This document shows, piece after piece, positions 1 through 7,872 of a stretch of DNA of 23,675 nucleotides. The notes beneath the pieces are model-generated. The model worked only from the letters and a program-made list of their open reading frames with translations, was not told the origin of the DNA and made no database searches. The translations under genes and the position numbers were made by a program. Every line of letters begins with the position of its first letter. Within the stretch, counting starts at the first letter, position 1. The DNA is from Chlorobium sp. (GTDB lineage: Bacteria > Bacteroidota > Chlorobiia > Chlorobiales > Chlorobiaceae), in NCBI GenBank assembly GCA_028282595.1, contig JANQHQ010000047.1, positions 1-23,675 of the forward strand, written 5' to 3'.

Positions 1-10
1 TGCTTCGTTG

Positions 11-62
11 TCCCGACAGGTCGGGACTCCGGTTTCGAAGTTTATCCCGATTGCTATCGGGA
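11..62. repeat. Two tandem TCCCGA-type hairpin repeats
   Basis: Positions 11-26 form a perfect palindrome, TCCCGAC-AG-GTCGGGA. Positions 45-62 form TCCCGAT-TGCT-ATCGGGA. Read on the minus strand, each is preceded by CGGAG, so the two are diverged tandem copies of one unit. The same hairpin core recurs at 11285, 11344, 12747 and 23230. They lie downstream of gatA, but neither is followed by a T-tract, so a terminator role is not supported. The rest of 1-133 shows no gene. Confidence 0.7.
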
Positions 63-133
63 CTCCGTTCGCCTTGCACTTGAATCGCTCATGACAATAC
101 ATAGAGGTGCCAAAAAAACTTTTTCGACGGCGT

Positions 134-1579
134 CTATCCGGCGAGGGTCTCCTCCAGAGACCCCTGGATTGCCCTGGCGACACCCAGAAGACTGCCCTCC
201 CTGAAAAAGTCGCCGGCAAGCTGAAGCCCGACAGGCAGTCCGGAACCGTCGAACCCGGCGGGAACGCTGAGCGCAGGAATACCCGCGATACTTGCAGGCA
301 CCGTAAACACGTCGGCAAGATACATTTCGAGAGGGTCCTCCGTCTTGTCGCCGAGCCCGAAAGGCGGATACGGCGATGTCGGGCCGGCGATGACGTCGAC
401 CCGCGCCAGCGCATCCTTGTAACTGTCGAGGAAAACCCTGCGGACCTGCTGCGCCTTTTTGTAATAGGTATCGTAATATCCCGCGGAAAGCACGTAGGTT
501 CCGAGCATGATCCTGCGTTTGACCTCCTTTCCGAACCCCTCGGTCCTCGAATTGACGTACATCTCCGAAAGATCACCGGCCGAGGGCGAACGGTAACCGT
601 AACGTGCACCGTCGAAGCGGGCGAGGTTCGACGACGCTTCCGCCGTCGTCAGGATATAATACGCGGCAATGGCGTATTCGCTGTCGGGAAGCGTGATCTC
701 CCGGAGCTCGGCGCCCCGCTCGCGCAAGGCTTCGAAACGCCCCTTCACAACCGAGGAGACATCGCTGTTGAGATTGTCCGGGAAATACTCTTTCGGAACG
801 CCTATCTTCAGCCCTTCCACCGATACGGCCTCCATCTCGGCGGCATAATCGGGAACGGGATGATGCGATGAAGTCGCGTCCGATGTATCGAATCCCGCGA
901 TAACGCCGAGCACCAGCGCAGCGTCGTCGCAGTTTTTCGCAAGAATCCCTATCTGGTCGAACGAGGAGCCGAACGCGACGAGCCCGTAACGGGAAATCCT
1001 GCCGTAGGTGGGTTTCAGGCCGACGACATTGCAGAACCCCGCAGGCTGCCGGACGGACCCTCCCGTATCGGAACCGAGCGCGACCATGGCGAGCTCGGCC
1101 GCCACCGCCGCGGCGGATCCTCCCGAGCTGCCGCCGGGGACCTTTCCCGCGTCATAGGGATTGGGAACCGGGCCGAAAGCGGAATTCTCGTTCGAACTGC
1201 CCATCGCGAACTCGTCCATGTTGACCTTGCCGAGAACTATCGCGTCCTCGCCGAGAAGCCTCTCGACAGCCGTGGCGCTGTATACGGACGTATAGTCGGA
1301 AAGGATTCCGGAAGCGCAGGTCAGCCTGGCGTCTTTTACGGCGATATTGTCCTTCAGCGCCATGGGCAGTCCGAACAGCCGACCGGGCCGCTCGCCGGCC
1401 GCAAGCTTTTTGTCGAGCGCCCGCGCCCGATCGATGGCGCCTTCGCGGAACACCGTGATATAGACGTTCGCAGCGGTGTTTTGACCGATACGCTCCAGGT
1501 ACTCTCCTACAACCGACTCACAGCTTGTTTCCCCGTCGAGAAGTTTCTTGCGCAGCTCGTGATATGACGAAAATCGCAC
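134..1579 (-). CDS. gatA: Aspartyl/glutamyl-tRNA amidotransferase subunit A
   Basis: This is the amidase subunit of the GatCAB amidotransferase, which converts Glu-tRNA(Gln) (and Asp-tRNA(Asn) where needed) to the amide using ammonia from glutamine. It is cytoplasmic. The amidase-signature Ser-cisSer-Lys triad is visible: K76 in ALKDN, S151 in PGGSSGGS and S175 in GSDTGGSVRQPA, each three residues below the S. aureus numbering as I recall it. I place the start at GTG 1579, giving 481 residues, the usual family length. The protein then begins VRFSSYHELRKKLL, matching family N-termini, and GGAAA lies just upstream. The open frame runs to 1804, but the extra 75 residues look non-coding. gatB and gatC are not in the window. 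Identity is certain; only the start is inferred. Confidence 0.95.
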   Translation of the reverse strand: MRFSSYHELRKKLLDGETSCESVVGEYLERIGQNTAANVYITVFREGAIDRARALDKKLAAGERPGRLFGLPMALKDNIAVKDARLTCASGILSDYTSVYSATAVERLLGEDAIVLGKVNMDEFAMGSSNENSAFGPVPNPYDAGKVPGGSSGGSAAAVAAELAMVALGSDTGGSVRQPAGFCNVVGLKPTYGRISRYGLVAFGSSFDQIGILAKNCDDAALVLGVIAGFDTSDATSSHHPVPDYAAEMEAVSVEGLKIGVPKEYFPDNLNSDVSSVVKGRFEALRERGAELREITLPDSEYAIAAYYILTTAEASSNLARFDGARYGYRSPSAGDLSEMYVNSRTEGFGKEVKRRIMLGTYVLSAGYYDTYYKKAQQVRRVFLDSYKDALARVDVIAGPTSPYPPFGLGDKTEDPLEMYLADVFTVPASIAGIPALSVPAGFDGSGLPVGLQLAGDFFREGSLLGVARAIQGSLEETLAG

Positions 1580-1684
1580 CGCTTTCCAGATGATTTTAGC
1601 ATTGATGATGGATACCGGGCCGGGCGCGCACGCCCGTAGCGAAACACGCCCTCCCGTGTACCGGAAGGGCAATGTTTGGCTTGT

Positions 1685-1713
1685 ATAATAAGAAATAACT
1701 GCATATAATTCAA
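1685..1713 (-). promoter_or_regulatory. Candidate sigma70-type promoter for gatA
   Basis: On the minus strand a TTGAAT -35 box (1708-1713) is separated by 17 bases from a TATTAT -10 box (1685-1690), about 105 bases before the chosen gatA GTG. The AT-rich patch stands out in a GC-rich gap. The remainder of 1580-1948 (369 bases between divergent gatA and uppS) holds no gene I can support; no plus-strand promoter for uppS was recognised. Confidence 0.42.
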
Positions 1714-1948
1714 TTTCATGTATTCTCAAGCATATCATTGCGCCGGCCGCCGGGAAGCCTGTCGAAAGCAGCGGTCCGGACTCGATGAGAGGACAGGAAC
1801 GCAACGATGGACACGCCGTTGACCGTTGAGTGATCTCGCGGTGGACAACAGCCGCGAACGGCTGCGGCCGGGAACCGGGTCCGCAGGGGGCCGACGCCTT
1901 TCTTCCGACACCGGCAGCCGACAGCGACGAAAACGATGACGACGCCCA

Positions 1949-2806
1949 ATGTCTCCAACGCCGACTATGGACTTTTCATCCGCCTTTACATCCCCCTGGT
2001 TCAAATCGCCGACAGACCCACTGGACGAAGAGACCCGCGAGCGGCTGAAGCTCGACGGTGAACTGCCCGGACATATCGCCATCATCATGGACGGCAACGG
2101 CCGCTGGGCGAGACATCGGGGCAAAACCCGCATCGAGGGACACGTCGCGGGTGTCGACGCCGTGCGGGACGTGGTTGAAGCGTGCGCGCAGCTCGGAATC
2201 CGGTACCTCACGCTGTTCACCTTTTCGACCGAAAACTGGAAACGCCCGGAAAAGGAGATATCCGCCCTGATGCAGCTCCTGATCAGGGTGCTGAGAAAAG
2301 AAGCGAACGAGCTCTTTTCCAACAATGTGCGCCTCAACGTCATCGGCAATCTCGAACGCCTTCCGGAAAAAGTGAGAACGATTCTCCGCGACACCATGAA
2401 ACTCACGAGAGACAATACCGGTCTCACCCTGAGCATAGCGTTGAGTTATAGCGGAAAATGGGATATCTTACAGGCGTGCCGCACAATGGCAAACGAAATT
2501 TCCGCAGGAAGGCTTTCAGCAGAGGATGTGAGCGAGGAAGTCCTGGAATCCTATCTCTCGACACGAGGCATTCCCGATCCGGAGCTTCTGATACGCACGA
2601 GCGGTGAATTCCGGATAAGCAATTTTCTTCTGTGGCAAAGCGCGTATTCGGAAATATATTTCACCACGACCTACTGGCCCGATTTCCGACGAAAACAGCT
2701 TTACGATGCGATCAGGGACTTCCAGCACCGGGAACGCCGTTTCGGTCTGACAAGCGAGCAACTTCAAGAGAAAAATTTACAACGCAGGTTACAAAACGAT
2801 GTGTAA
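1949..2806 (+). CDS. uppS: Isoprenyl transferase (undecaprenyl diphosphate synthase)
   Basis: This cis-prenyltransferase condenses farnesyl diphosphate with isopentenyl diphosphate to make the C55 carrier lipid for peptidoglycan and O-antigen. Visible motifs are IIMDGNGRWAR with catalytic Asp48, TFSTENWKRP (91-100), ALSYSGKWDI (164-173) and RTSGEFRISNFLLWQ (216-230), then WPDF. Two positions depart from the usual text: SYSG replaces NYGG (common in Bacteroidota/Chlorobiota), and Phe replaces Gln in RTSGEQRISN. At 285 residues it is about 20-30 longer than the E. coli enzyme, all at the N-terminus. ATG 1949 or ATG 1967 could be the start; neither has a clear ribosome-binding site. Its stop overlaps the bamA start, so the two are probably co-translated. 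Confidence 0.95.
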   Translation: MSPTPTMDFSSAFTSPWFKSPTDPLDEETRERLKLDGELPGHIAIIMDGNGRWARHRGKTRIEGHVAGVDAVRDVVEACAQLGIRYLTLFTFSTENWKRPEKEISALMQLLIRVLRKEANELFSNNVRLNVIGNLERLPEKVRTILRDTMKLTRDNTGLTLSIALSYSGKWDILQACRTMANEISAGRLSAEDVSEEVLESYLSTRGIPDPELLIRTSGEFRISNFLLWQSAYSEIYFTTTYWPDFRRKQLYDAIRDFQHRERRFGLTSEQLQEKNLQRRLQNDV

Positions 2807-5264
2807 TTCCATGAAACAATCCCTTTCCGTCCGGTCCCGTTTCCACGCCATGCTGCTGTTCGTCCTCGCGGCCGCCGCTGGCGCGCTTCCCTTAACGGCC
2901 GGCAATGCCTCGGCGGAAAACGGGGCATCGAGCTACACTGTTTCGGACATATCGTTCACCGGGCTGGTCTCGATCGGCGAAACCGAACTGCTTGAAACCC
3001 TGCCGCTCAGGAAAGGCGACACCGTAACCGTTCCCGGACCGGAAATTCCCGGAGCCATAAGCTACCTCTGGAAACAGAAAAAATTCAGCGATATCCAGGT
3101 GCGGCAAACGGTATCGAACGGTTCGATAGCACTCCTCTTCACCGTCAAGGAATTGCCCGTCCTCGACAGGATTATCTTCCGGGGCAACGACAAGCTCAAG
3201 GAACGGGACCTGAAAACCGCGGCCGGCCTCGTCGCCGGAAGACCCCTTGACGAACAGAGTCTGCTGACCGCGGTTAAAAGCATCAGAAGCGCTTACGAAA
3301 AAAAGGGTTACCTCCGCACGGAAATCTCCTACGATGTCAGGGATACCGCAACCGGCAGGGTCGCCGTGGAGTTCACCATCGAGGAAAACCGCAAGGTCGT
3401 GATCGAAAAGATCCGTTTTCACGGCAACAGCGCCTTCAAGGACGGAAAACTCCGGGGCGTTTTCAAGGAAACCAGCCAGAACGCATGGTGGAAAAAAATC
3501 TTCGGCCAGCCCAAGCTCGATCAGGAAAAGTACAACGAGGACAAGAAGCTCCTGGTCGACTTCTACCGTGAGAACGGCTATCGCGACATGAAAATCCTGA
3601 GGGATTCGATCTCCTACACCAAAAACAGGAAAGGCCTCGATATCGACATTTTTGTCGAAGAAGGTCCCGTCTACTACGTCAGAAGCATTTCCTGGAACGG
3701 CAACACGAAGGACTTCGCTACCACGGACAGACTCGCCGAGGTTTTCGGTATTCGGAAGGGAGACCGTTACAACGCCGCGAAAATCCAGGAAAAGCTCAAC
3801 TTTTCAAAAGACAACAAGGACGTAAGCTCTCTCTATCTCGACCGGGGCTACCTCTCCTTCCGCGCATCCCTCCGGGAGCAGGTTGTCCCTCCGGACTCGG
3901 TCGATCTCGACATTTTCCTGCGCGAAGGCGAACAGTTCCGGCTCGGAAAGATCAACATCAAAGGCAACACCAAGACGAAGGATCATGTGATACGGCGCGA
4001 GCTCCGCACGGTTCCCGGCAAAATGTTCAGCCGCAAGGACGTCGTCCGCAGTATTCGGGAAATCTCCATGCTCAACTATTTCGCGCCGGAAGAGATCCGT
4101 CCCGACATTCAGCCTGACGAAGCGAACCGGATGGTAGACATCACCTACAACGTCACCGAAAAACAGACCGACACGTTCAATGCCTCGGTCGGCTACAGCG
4201 GCAACATCGGCTTCACCGGAGCACTCGGCGTCACCTTCAACAACTTCTCGCTGCAGGACCTCTTCAACGGAGAAGCCTGGGACCCTCTGCCGCACGGCGA
4301 CGGGCAGAAACTCGCTTTTCAGTGGCAGTTCGGCAACGAGGACTACCGCACGCTCTCCCTCTCCTTCACGGAACCGTGGGCGTTCGGCTCACCGACCTCT
4401 GTAGGATTTTCGATTTTCAGAACACAACGCAACTACAGCGACGACGACGATGACGACAATCTGCTGAAGCAGACCGGAGCGACGCTCAGCGTCGGCCGCC
4501 GCCTCACCTGGCCGGACGACTACTTCTCCATCAACTGGAAGCTGAAGTACCTGCACAGCGAAGGCCGGCTGCTCAGCTTCGTCGATGCCGCCAATCAGCC
4601 GGACGAGGCCGACGAAATTTCGATTACGCAGACCATCACACGAAACAGCATCGACAACCCGATCTATCCGAGAAGGGGGAGCAAGAACTGGATCTCCGCC
4701 CAGCTCGCCGGCGGACCGCTTCCGGGCAGCGTCGACTTCTACAAGTTCATGGGGAGTTCGAGCTGGTATTTTCCTCTCGGCGGCGATTTCGTGCTGAACC
4801 TCGCGACCCAGCACGGCTACCTCGACACCTTCAGCGGCGACGACTACCTCCCCTACACGGACTCGTTCTACATGGGCGGCAGCGGCCTGTCGTCGCTCTC
4901 GACCATTCCGCTCCGCGGCTATGACGACCGCTCGGTCGGGACGCTGAACGAGGATACGGATCTCTATACCGGACGCGTCTTCTCGAAGTTCACCACCGAA
5001 ATCCGTTATCCGATCACCCTGTCGCCGTCGGCAAGCATATACGCCCTCGCGTTTTTCGAAGCCGGTGACCTCTGGAACTCGTCGGCCGACATCGATTACG
5101 GGGATCTGAAAAAATCGGCCGGCGTCGGGCTTCGCCTCTACCTGCCGATTATCGGCCTCGTCGGCTTGGACTACGGCTACGGCTTCGACGCTGTCGCCAG
5201 CGACCCGGACAAGGATAACCAGGGCTGGAAGTTTATCTTCAGTTTCGGGCAGTTCGCCAACTAA
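2799..5264 (+). CDS. bamA: Outer membrane protein assembly factor BamA (Omp85)
   Basis: BamA is the central subunit that folds and inserts beta-barrel proteins into the outer membrane. The 821-residue product has a signal sequence (basic MKQSLSVRSR, hydrophobic LLFVLAAAAGALPL, probable cleavage near NASA-ENG). Five POTRA repeats follow to about residue 445, and the 16-strand barrel runs from about 450. The barrel lid-loop motif LRGYDDR is at 705-711. POTRA3 carries the WWKKIFGQPKLDQ insertion seen in Bacteroidota/Chlorobiota homologues. ATG 2799 overlaps the uppS stop by eight bases and has AGG ten bases upstream; ATG 2811 is an alternative. Oddities are a run of six Asp (548-553) in a barrel loop and a C-terminus ending GQFAN rather than an aromatic residue. 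Four barrel genes follow at once. Confidence 0.95.
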   Translation: MCNSMKQSLSVRSRFHAMLLFVLAAAAGALPLTAGNASAENGASSYTVSDISFTGLVSIGETELLETLPLRKGDTVTVPGPEIPGAISYLWKQKKFSDIQVRQTVSNGSIALLFTVKELPVLDRIIFRGNDKLKERDLKTAAGLVAGRPLDEQSLLTAVKSIRSAYEKKGYLRTEISYDVRDTATGRVAVEFTIEENRKVVIEKIRFHGNSAFKDGKLRGVFKETSQNAWWKKIFGQPKLDQEKYNEDKKLLVDFYRENGYRDMKILRDSISYTKNRKGLDIDIFVEEGPVYYVRSISWNGNTKDFATTDRLAEVFGIRKGDRYNAAKIQEKLNFSKDNKDVSSLYLDRGYLSFRASLREQVVPPDSVDLDIFLREGEQFRLGKINIKGNTKTKDHVIRRELRTVPGKMFSRKDVVRSIREISMLNYFAPEEIRPDIQPDEANRMVDITYNVTEKQTDTFNASVGYSGNIGFTGALGVTFNNFSLQDLFNGEAWDPLPHGDGQKLAFQWQFGNEDYRTLSLSFTEPWAFGSPTSVGFSIFRTQRNYSDDDDDDNLLKQTGATLSVGRRLTWPDDYFSINWKLKYLHSEGRLLSFVDAANQPDEADEISITQTITRNSIDNPIYPRRGSKNWISAQLAGGPLPGSVDFYKFMGSSSWYFPLGGDFVLNLATQHGYLDTFSGDDYLPYTDSFYMGGSGLSSLSTIPLRGYDDRSVGTLNEDTDLYTGRVFSKFTTEIRYPITLSPSASIYALAFFEAGDLWNSSADIDYGDLKKSAGVGLRLYLPIIGLVGLDYGYGFDAVASDPDKDNQGWKFIFSFGQFAN

Positions 5265-5318
5265 CACAATTCCGGAGATTTTTTTCCGTGTTTCATTGGT
5301 AAAATGTTATTATCTTTG

Positions 5319-5346
5319 TTGATGTAAAGCAAGTTTTCCCTATTAC
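5319..5346 (+). promoter_or_regulatory. Weak candidate promoter for first barrel gene
   Basis: TTGATG (5319-5324), 16 bases, TATTAC (5341-5346), in the AT-rich 131-base gap between bamA and the first barrel gene. No terminator was recognised after bamA, so readthrough could also supply this gene. The match is only moderate. Confidence 0.3.
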
Positions 5347-5395
5347 GCTTGCGGCAAACCCTAACACATTCCTACGAACAAAATCTGGAGAAGAC

Positions 5396-6064
5396 ATGAA
5401 GAAAACACTATCACTCATCGCGGTATTCCTGGTCGCGGCCATGTGGTCCGGCTCCGGCTCCGCCGCCGACAAGTATGTCAGCGGGAGCATCGGCATTTCC
5501 TGGTTCAACGACGCTGACTTCAGCTATATCTACGACTACGAGGGTGAGGATAACACACAGTCGATCGAATTCGGTTCGGGTATCACCCTTCTCGGCGCTT
5601 TCGGCTGCGACTACGGCGATTACAGAATCGAAGGCGAGCTCGGCTACCAGCAGAACGACGCGGAATCGCTCACCTATGAAGGAGAGAACTTCATTGATGG
5701 AGACGACTCCTGGGATCTTGAAGGCGACATTTCCGTCACCTCGCTGCTCGCCAACGGCTACTACGATATCGACCTCGGCGGCGTCGAGCTCTCTCTGGGC
5801 GCAGGTGTCGGCGTGGCCCAGATCAACATGAGCGACATCGAGATCGACGATGACGACTATCCGGGCAGGAGTGACGAGTTCGACGGCAGCGAAACCGCGC
5901 TTGCCTACCAGCTCGGTGCGGGTCTCGGCATTCCGGTCGCGGACAACATCATGCTCGATGCGCGTTACCGCTACTTCGCCACGACCGACTTCACCGTCGT
6001 CAGCTGGGGCAACGCGAACATCGAAAGCCACAGCGCTCTTCTCGGCCTTCGCGTGGGTCTCTGA
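5396..6064 (+). CDS. Outer-membrane beta-barrel protein, array copy 1
   Basis: A 222-residue exported barrel protein; function unknown beyond outer-membrane location. A 23-residue signal peptide (MKKTLSLIAVFLVAAMWSG, cleavage near GSGSA-ADK) precedes alternating aromatic/hydrophobic strands typical of small eight-stranded porin-like or OmpA-like barrels: GSIGISWF, SGITLLGAFG, YRIEGELGYQQND, LANGYYDIDLGG, LSLGAGVGVAQI, AYQLGAGLGIPV, IMLDARYRYFA and SALLGLRVGL. The loops between strands are rich in Asp/Glu. One Cys (GAFGCDYG) is shared with copies 2 and 3. The ATG has the only strong ribosome-binding site of the four copies (GGAGAAG). The C-terminal residue is Leu, not the usual Phe/Trp. There is no OmpA peptidoglycan-binding domain. 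It could be a pore, adhesin or structural barrel. Confidence 0.85.
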   Translation: MKKTLSLIAVFLVAAMWSGSGSAADKYVSGSIGISWFNDADFSYIYDYEGEDNTQSIEFGSGITLLGAFGCDYGDYRIEGELGYQQNDAESLTYEGENFIDGDDSWDLEGDISVTSLLANGYYDIDLGGVELSLGAGVGVAQINMSDIEIDDDDYPGRSDEFDGSETALAYQLGAGLGIPVADNIMLDARYRYFATTDFTVVSWGNANIESHSALLGLRVGL

Positions 6065-6086
6065 TCCCGCTGCGACAGCACTATGC

Positions 6087-6118
6087 AAAAGAAGAGGTCT
6101 TCCGGGATCTCTTCTTTT
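6087..6118 (+). terminator. Intrinsic terminator after barrel copy 1
   Basis: AAAAGAAGAG (6087-6096) pairs perfectly with CTCTTCTTTT (6109-6118) around a short loop, with further G-T, T-A and C-G pairs inside. It lies 23 bases after the stop of copy 1 and ends in T residues. Confidence 0.75.
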
Positions 6119-6132
6119 CATGAGCAAGAACT

Positions 6133-6160
6133 TTGCGCTCAAGAAAAAAAACGCTATTTT
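6133..6160 (+). promoter_or_regulatory. Candidate promoter for barrel copy 2
   Basis: TTGCGC (6133-6138), a 16-base A-rich spacer, TATTTT (6155-6160), located after the copy 1 terminator and 60 bases before the copy 2 ATG. Its placement between a terminator and a gene supports independent transcription. Confidence 0.35.
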
Positions 6161-6220
6161 TTCCTTGGAAGACAGTTAGTCATGTATCCCTTTCCTACAC
6201 GAACAAAAACAACAAGCAGC

Positions 6221-6862
6221 ATGAAAAAAGCACTGTCACTCATCGCGGTATTCCTGGTTGCGGCCATGTGGTCCGGCACCGGCACCGCCGCCGACAAGTA
6301 TGTCAGCGGCGCGATCGGCATCTCTTGGTTCAACGATGCCAATTTCGATTCCATCTACGACTATGAAGGCGAGGATTCTGAATCCATGGGCTTCGGCTCC
6401 GGCATCACGCTTCTCGGCGCTTTCGGTTGCGATTACGGCGACTTCAGGGTCGAGGGTGAGCTCGGCTATCAGCAGAACGACGCGGAAACCTTCAGTGAAG
6501 ATGGCGGCGACGACTCGTCCGACATCCAGGGCGACGTTTCCGTCACCTCGCTGCTCGCCAACGGTTACTATGACATCGACCTCGGCGGCGTCGAGCTCTC
6601 TCTGGGCGCAGGTGTCGGCGTGGCCCAGGTCAGCATGGACGACATCGCTGACGAAGGCGAGGACGACGGCGGATTCAACGCAAACGAAACCACGTTTGCC
6701 TACCAGCTCGGCGCGGGTCTCGGCATTCCGGTCGCGGACAACATCATGCTCGATGCGCGTTACCGCTACTTCGCCACGACCGACTTTACTTTCGTCGGTA
6801 GCTTCGGCAACACGAACATCGAAAGCCACAGCGCTCTCCTCGGCCTTCGCGTGGGTCTCTGA
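6221..6862 (+). CDS. Outer-membrane beta-barrel protein, array copy 2
   Basis: A 213-residue paralogue of copy 1 with the same signal peptide (MKKALSLIAVFLVAAMWSGTGTA-ADK), the same strand order and the same C-terminus ESHSALLGLRVGL. The frame is open back to 6083, but homology with the other copies fixes the start at ATG 6221; upstream sequence has no clear ribosome-binding site. At DNA level it is a patchwork. 6398-6468 is identical to copy 3 (7182-7252), while 6575-6628 and 6713-6786 are identical to copy 1 (5768-5821 and 5918-5991). The variable stretches are acidic (DEGEDDGG; SEDGGDDSSD). Function is unknown beyond an outer-membrane barrel. Confidence 0.85.
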   Translation: MKKALSLIAVFLVAAMWSGTGTAADKYVSGAIGISWFNDANFDSIYDYEGEDSESMGFGSGITLLGAFGCDYGDFRVEGELGYQQNDAETFSEDGGDDSSDIQGDVSVTSLLANGYYDIDLGGVELSLGAGVGVAQVSMDDIADEGEDDGGFNANETTFAYQLGAGLGIPVADNIMLDARYRYFATTDFTFVGSFGNTNIESHSALLGLRVGL

Positions 6863-6886
6863 TCCTCCGAATGCGGTATGATTGAA

Positions 6887-6915
6887 ACAAGAGGCCTCCA
6901 GAGGGGGCCTCTTGT
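6887..6915 (+). terminator. Intrinsic terminator after barrel copy 2
   Basis: ACAAGAGGCC (6887-6896) pairs with GGCCTCTTGT (6906-6915), followed by CATTTTAT. It starts 24 bases after the copy 2 stop. Confidence 0.75.
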
Positions 6916-6925
6916 CATTTTATCC

Positions 6926-6942
6926 GTTCCGGACACCGGAAC
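6926..6942. repeat. Small perfect hairpin in copy 3 leader
   Basis: GTTCCGG-ACA-CCGGAAC, a seven-base-pair stem with a three-base loop, sits between the copy 2 terminator and the copy 3 gene. No T-tract follows. It could be part of the copy 3 leader RNA or an operator-like dyad. No promoter was recognised for copy 3. Confidence 0.4.
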
Positions 6943-6998
6943 GATTCATTCGCCGGACGGACGGCACGAACCCATTTGCCCTAACAAAAAACGGTATC

Positions 6999-7700
6999 AT
7001 GAAAAAAACGCTCTCACTTATCGCGACATTCCTGATAGGCGCCATGTGGTCCGCTAACGGATTCGGAGGCGAAAAATACGTCAGCGGCAGCATCGGGATT
7101 TCCTGGTTCAACGATTCGAATCTCGACTACATCTACTCTTTCGACGAAGGAGAAGACTTCACGGGCACCTACGGATACGGTTCCGGCATCACGCTTCTCG
7201 GCGCTTTCGGTTGCGATTACGGCGACTTCAGGGTCGAGGGTGAGCTCGGCTACCAGCAGAACGATATCGAATCCGTAGCGATTGACCTGGATTTCGACGG
7301 CGGACCGACTGCCATCGAGGCCGCGAGCGACGCATCGGTTCTCTCCCTGCTCGCCAACGGCTACTACGATATCCAGCTCGGCGGTGGCATTGAATGCTAC
7401 CTGACCGCAGGCGTGGGGGTTGCACAGGTTTCCATCGAGACCGGTCTCGGAGAGGTTGAAATCGACGATGAAATCATCGACCTCGATACCGAGTACGATG
7501 CAAACGAAACCACGCTCGCCTATCAGCTCGGCGCCGGCGTCGGCATTCCGGTCGCGGACAACATCATGCTCGACGCACGCTACCGCTACTTCGCCACGAC
7601 CGACTTCACGCTTTCGGGAGCAATTCCGTTCGGCGGACTCGACGCCAATACCGGCATCGAAAGCCACAGCGCCCTCATCGGCCTGAGAGTCGGCCTGTAA
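6999..7700 (+). CDS. Outer-membrane beta-barrel protein, array copy 3
   Basis: A 233-residue paralogue, the longest of the four. The signal peptide is MKKTLSLIATFLIGAMWSANGFG with the mature part starting near GEKYVSG. Strand motifs match copies 1 and 2 (SGITLLGAFGCDYGDFRVEGELGYQQND; AYQLGAGVGIPVADNIMLDARYRYFATTDF; ESHSALIGLRVGL). It has a second Cys (GGIECYLTAG), and that strand differs strongly from copies 1 and 2. The extra length lies in loops (SFDEGEDFTGTYG; GLGEVEIDDEIIDLDTEYD). The frame opens at 6882, but the paralogues fix the start at ATG 6999, which has no clear ribosome-binding site. Specific role unknown. Confidence 0.85.
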   Translation: MKKTLSLIATFLIGAMWSANGFGGEKYVSGSIGISWFNDSNLDYIYSFDEGEDFTGTYGYGSGITLLGAFGCDYGDFRVEGELGYQQNDIESVAIDLDFDGGPTAIEAASDASVLSLLANGYYDIQLGGGIECYLTAGVGVAQVSIETGLGEVEIDDEIIDLDTEYDANETTLAYQLGAGVGIPVADNIMLDARYRYFATTDFTLSGAIPFGGLDANTGIESHSALIGLRVGL

Positions 7701-7728
7701 GCTCCGCTGACGCATCATCCGATCGCCG

Positions 7729-7753
7729 AAAGGGCTCTTCCGAAGAGCCCTTT
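7729..7753 (+). terminator. Intrinsic terminator after barrel copy 3
   Basis: AAAGGGCTCTT (7729-7739) and AAGAGCCCTTT (7743-7753) form an 11-base-pair stem with a three-base loop, 28 bases after the stop of copy 3, followed by CCCGTTTT. Confidence 0.75.
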
Positions 7754-7778
7754 CCCGTTTTCCCGCCGTCCCATCCGC

Positions 7779-7807
7779 TTGCATAATAGCCCGGAAAAAC
7801 GTAAAAT
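7779..7807 (+). promoter_or_regulatory. Candidate promoter for barrel copy 4
   Basis: TTGCAT (7779-7784), a 17-base spacer, TAAAAT (7802-7807), lying after the copy 3 terminator and about 65 bases before the copy 4 ATG. This is the best-matching promoter candidate in the array. Confidence 0.45.
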
Positions 7808-7872
7808 TAGCCCCGTGAATCATATCACAGCAGCAGCGATCAACCCAACAATAACCCTATTCCTACAAAAAG

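Noticed and set aside
107..871. 254-codon plus-strand frame at the left end
   Set aside because: Antisense to gatA, whose catalytic triad is intact on the minus strand.
4389..5267. 292-codon minus-strand frame opposite the bamA barrel
   Set aside because: Val/Ala/Arg-rich shadow translation with no signal peptide or motif; bamA on the other strand is unambiguous.
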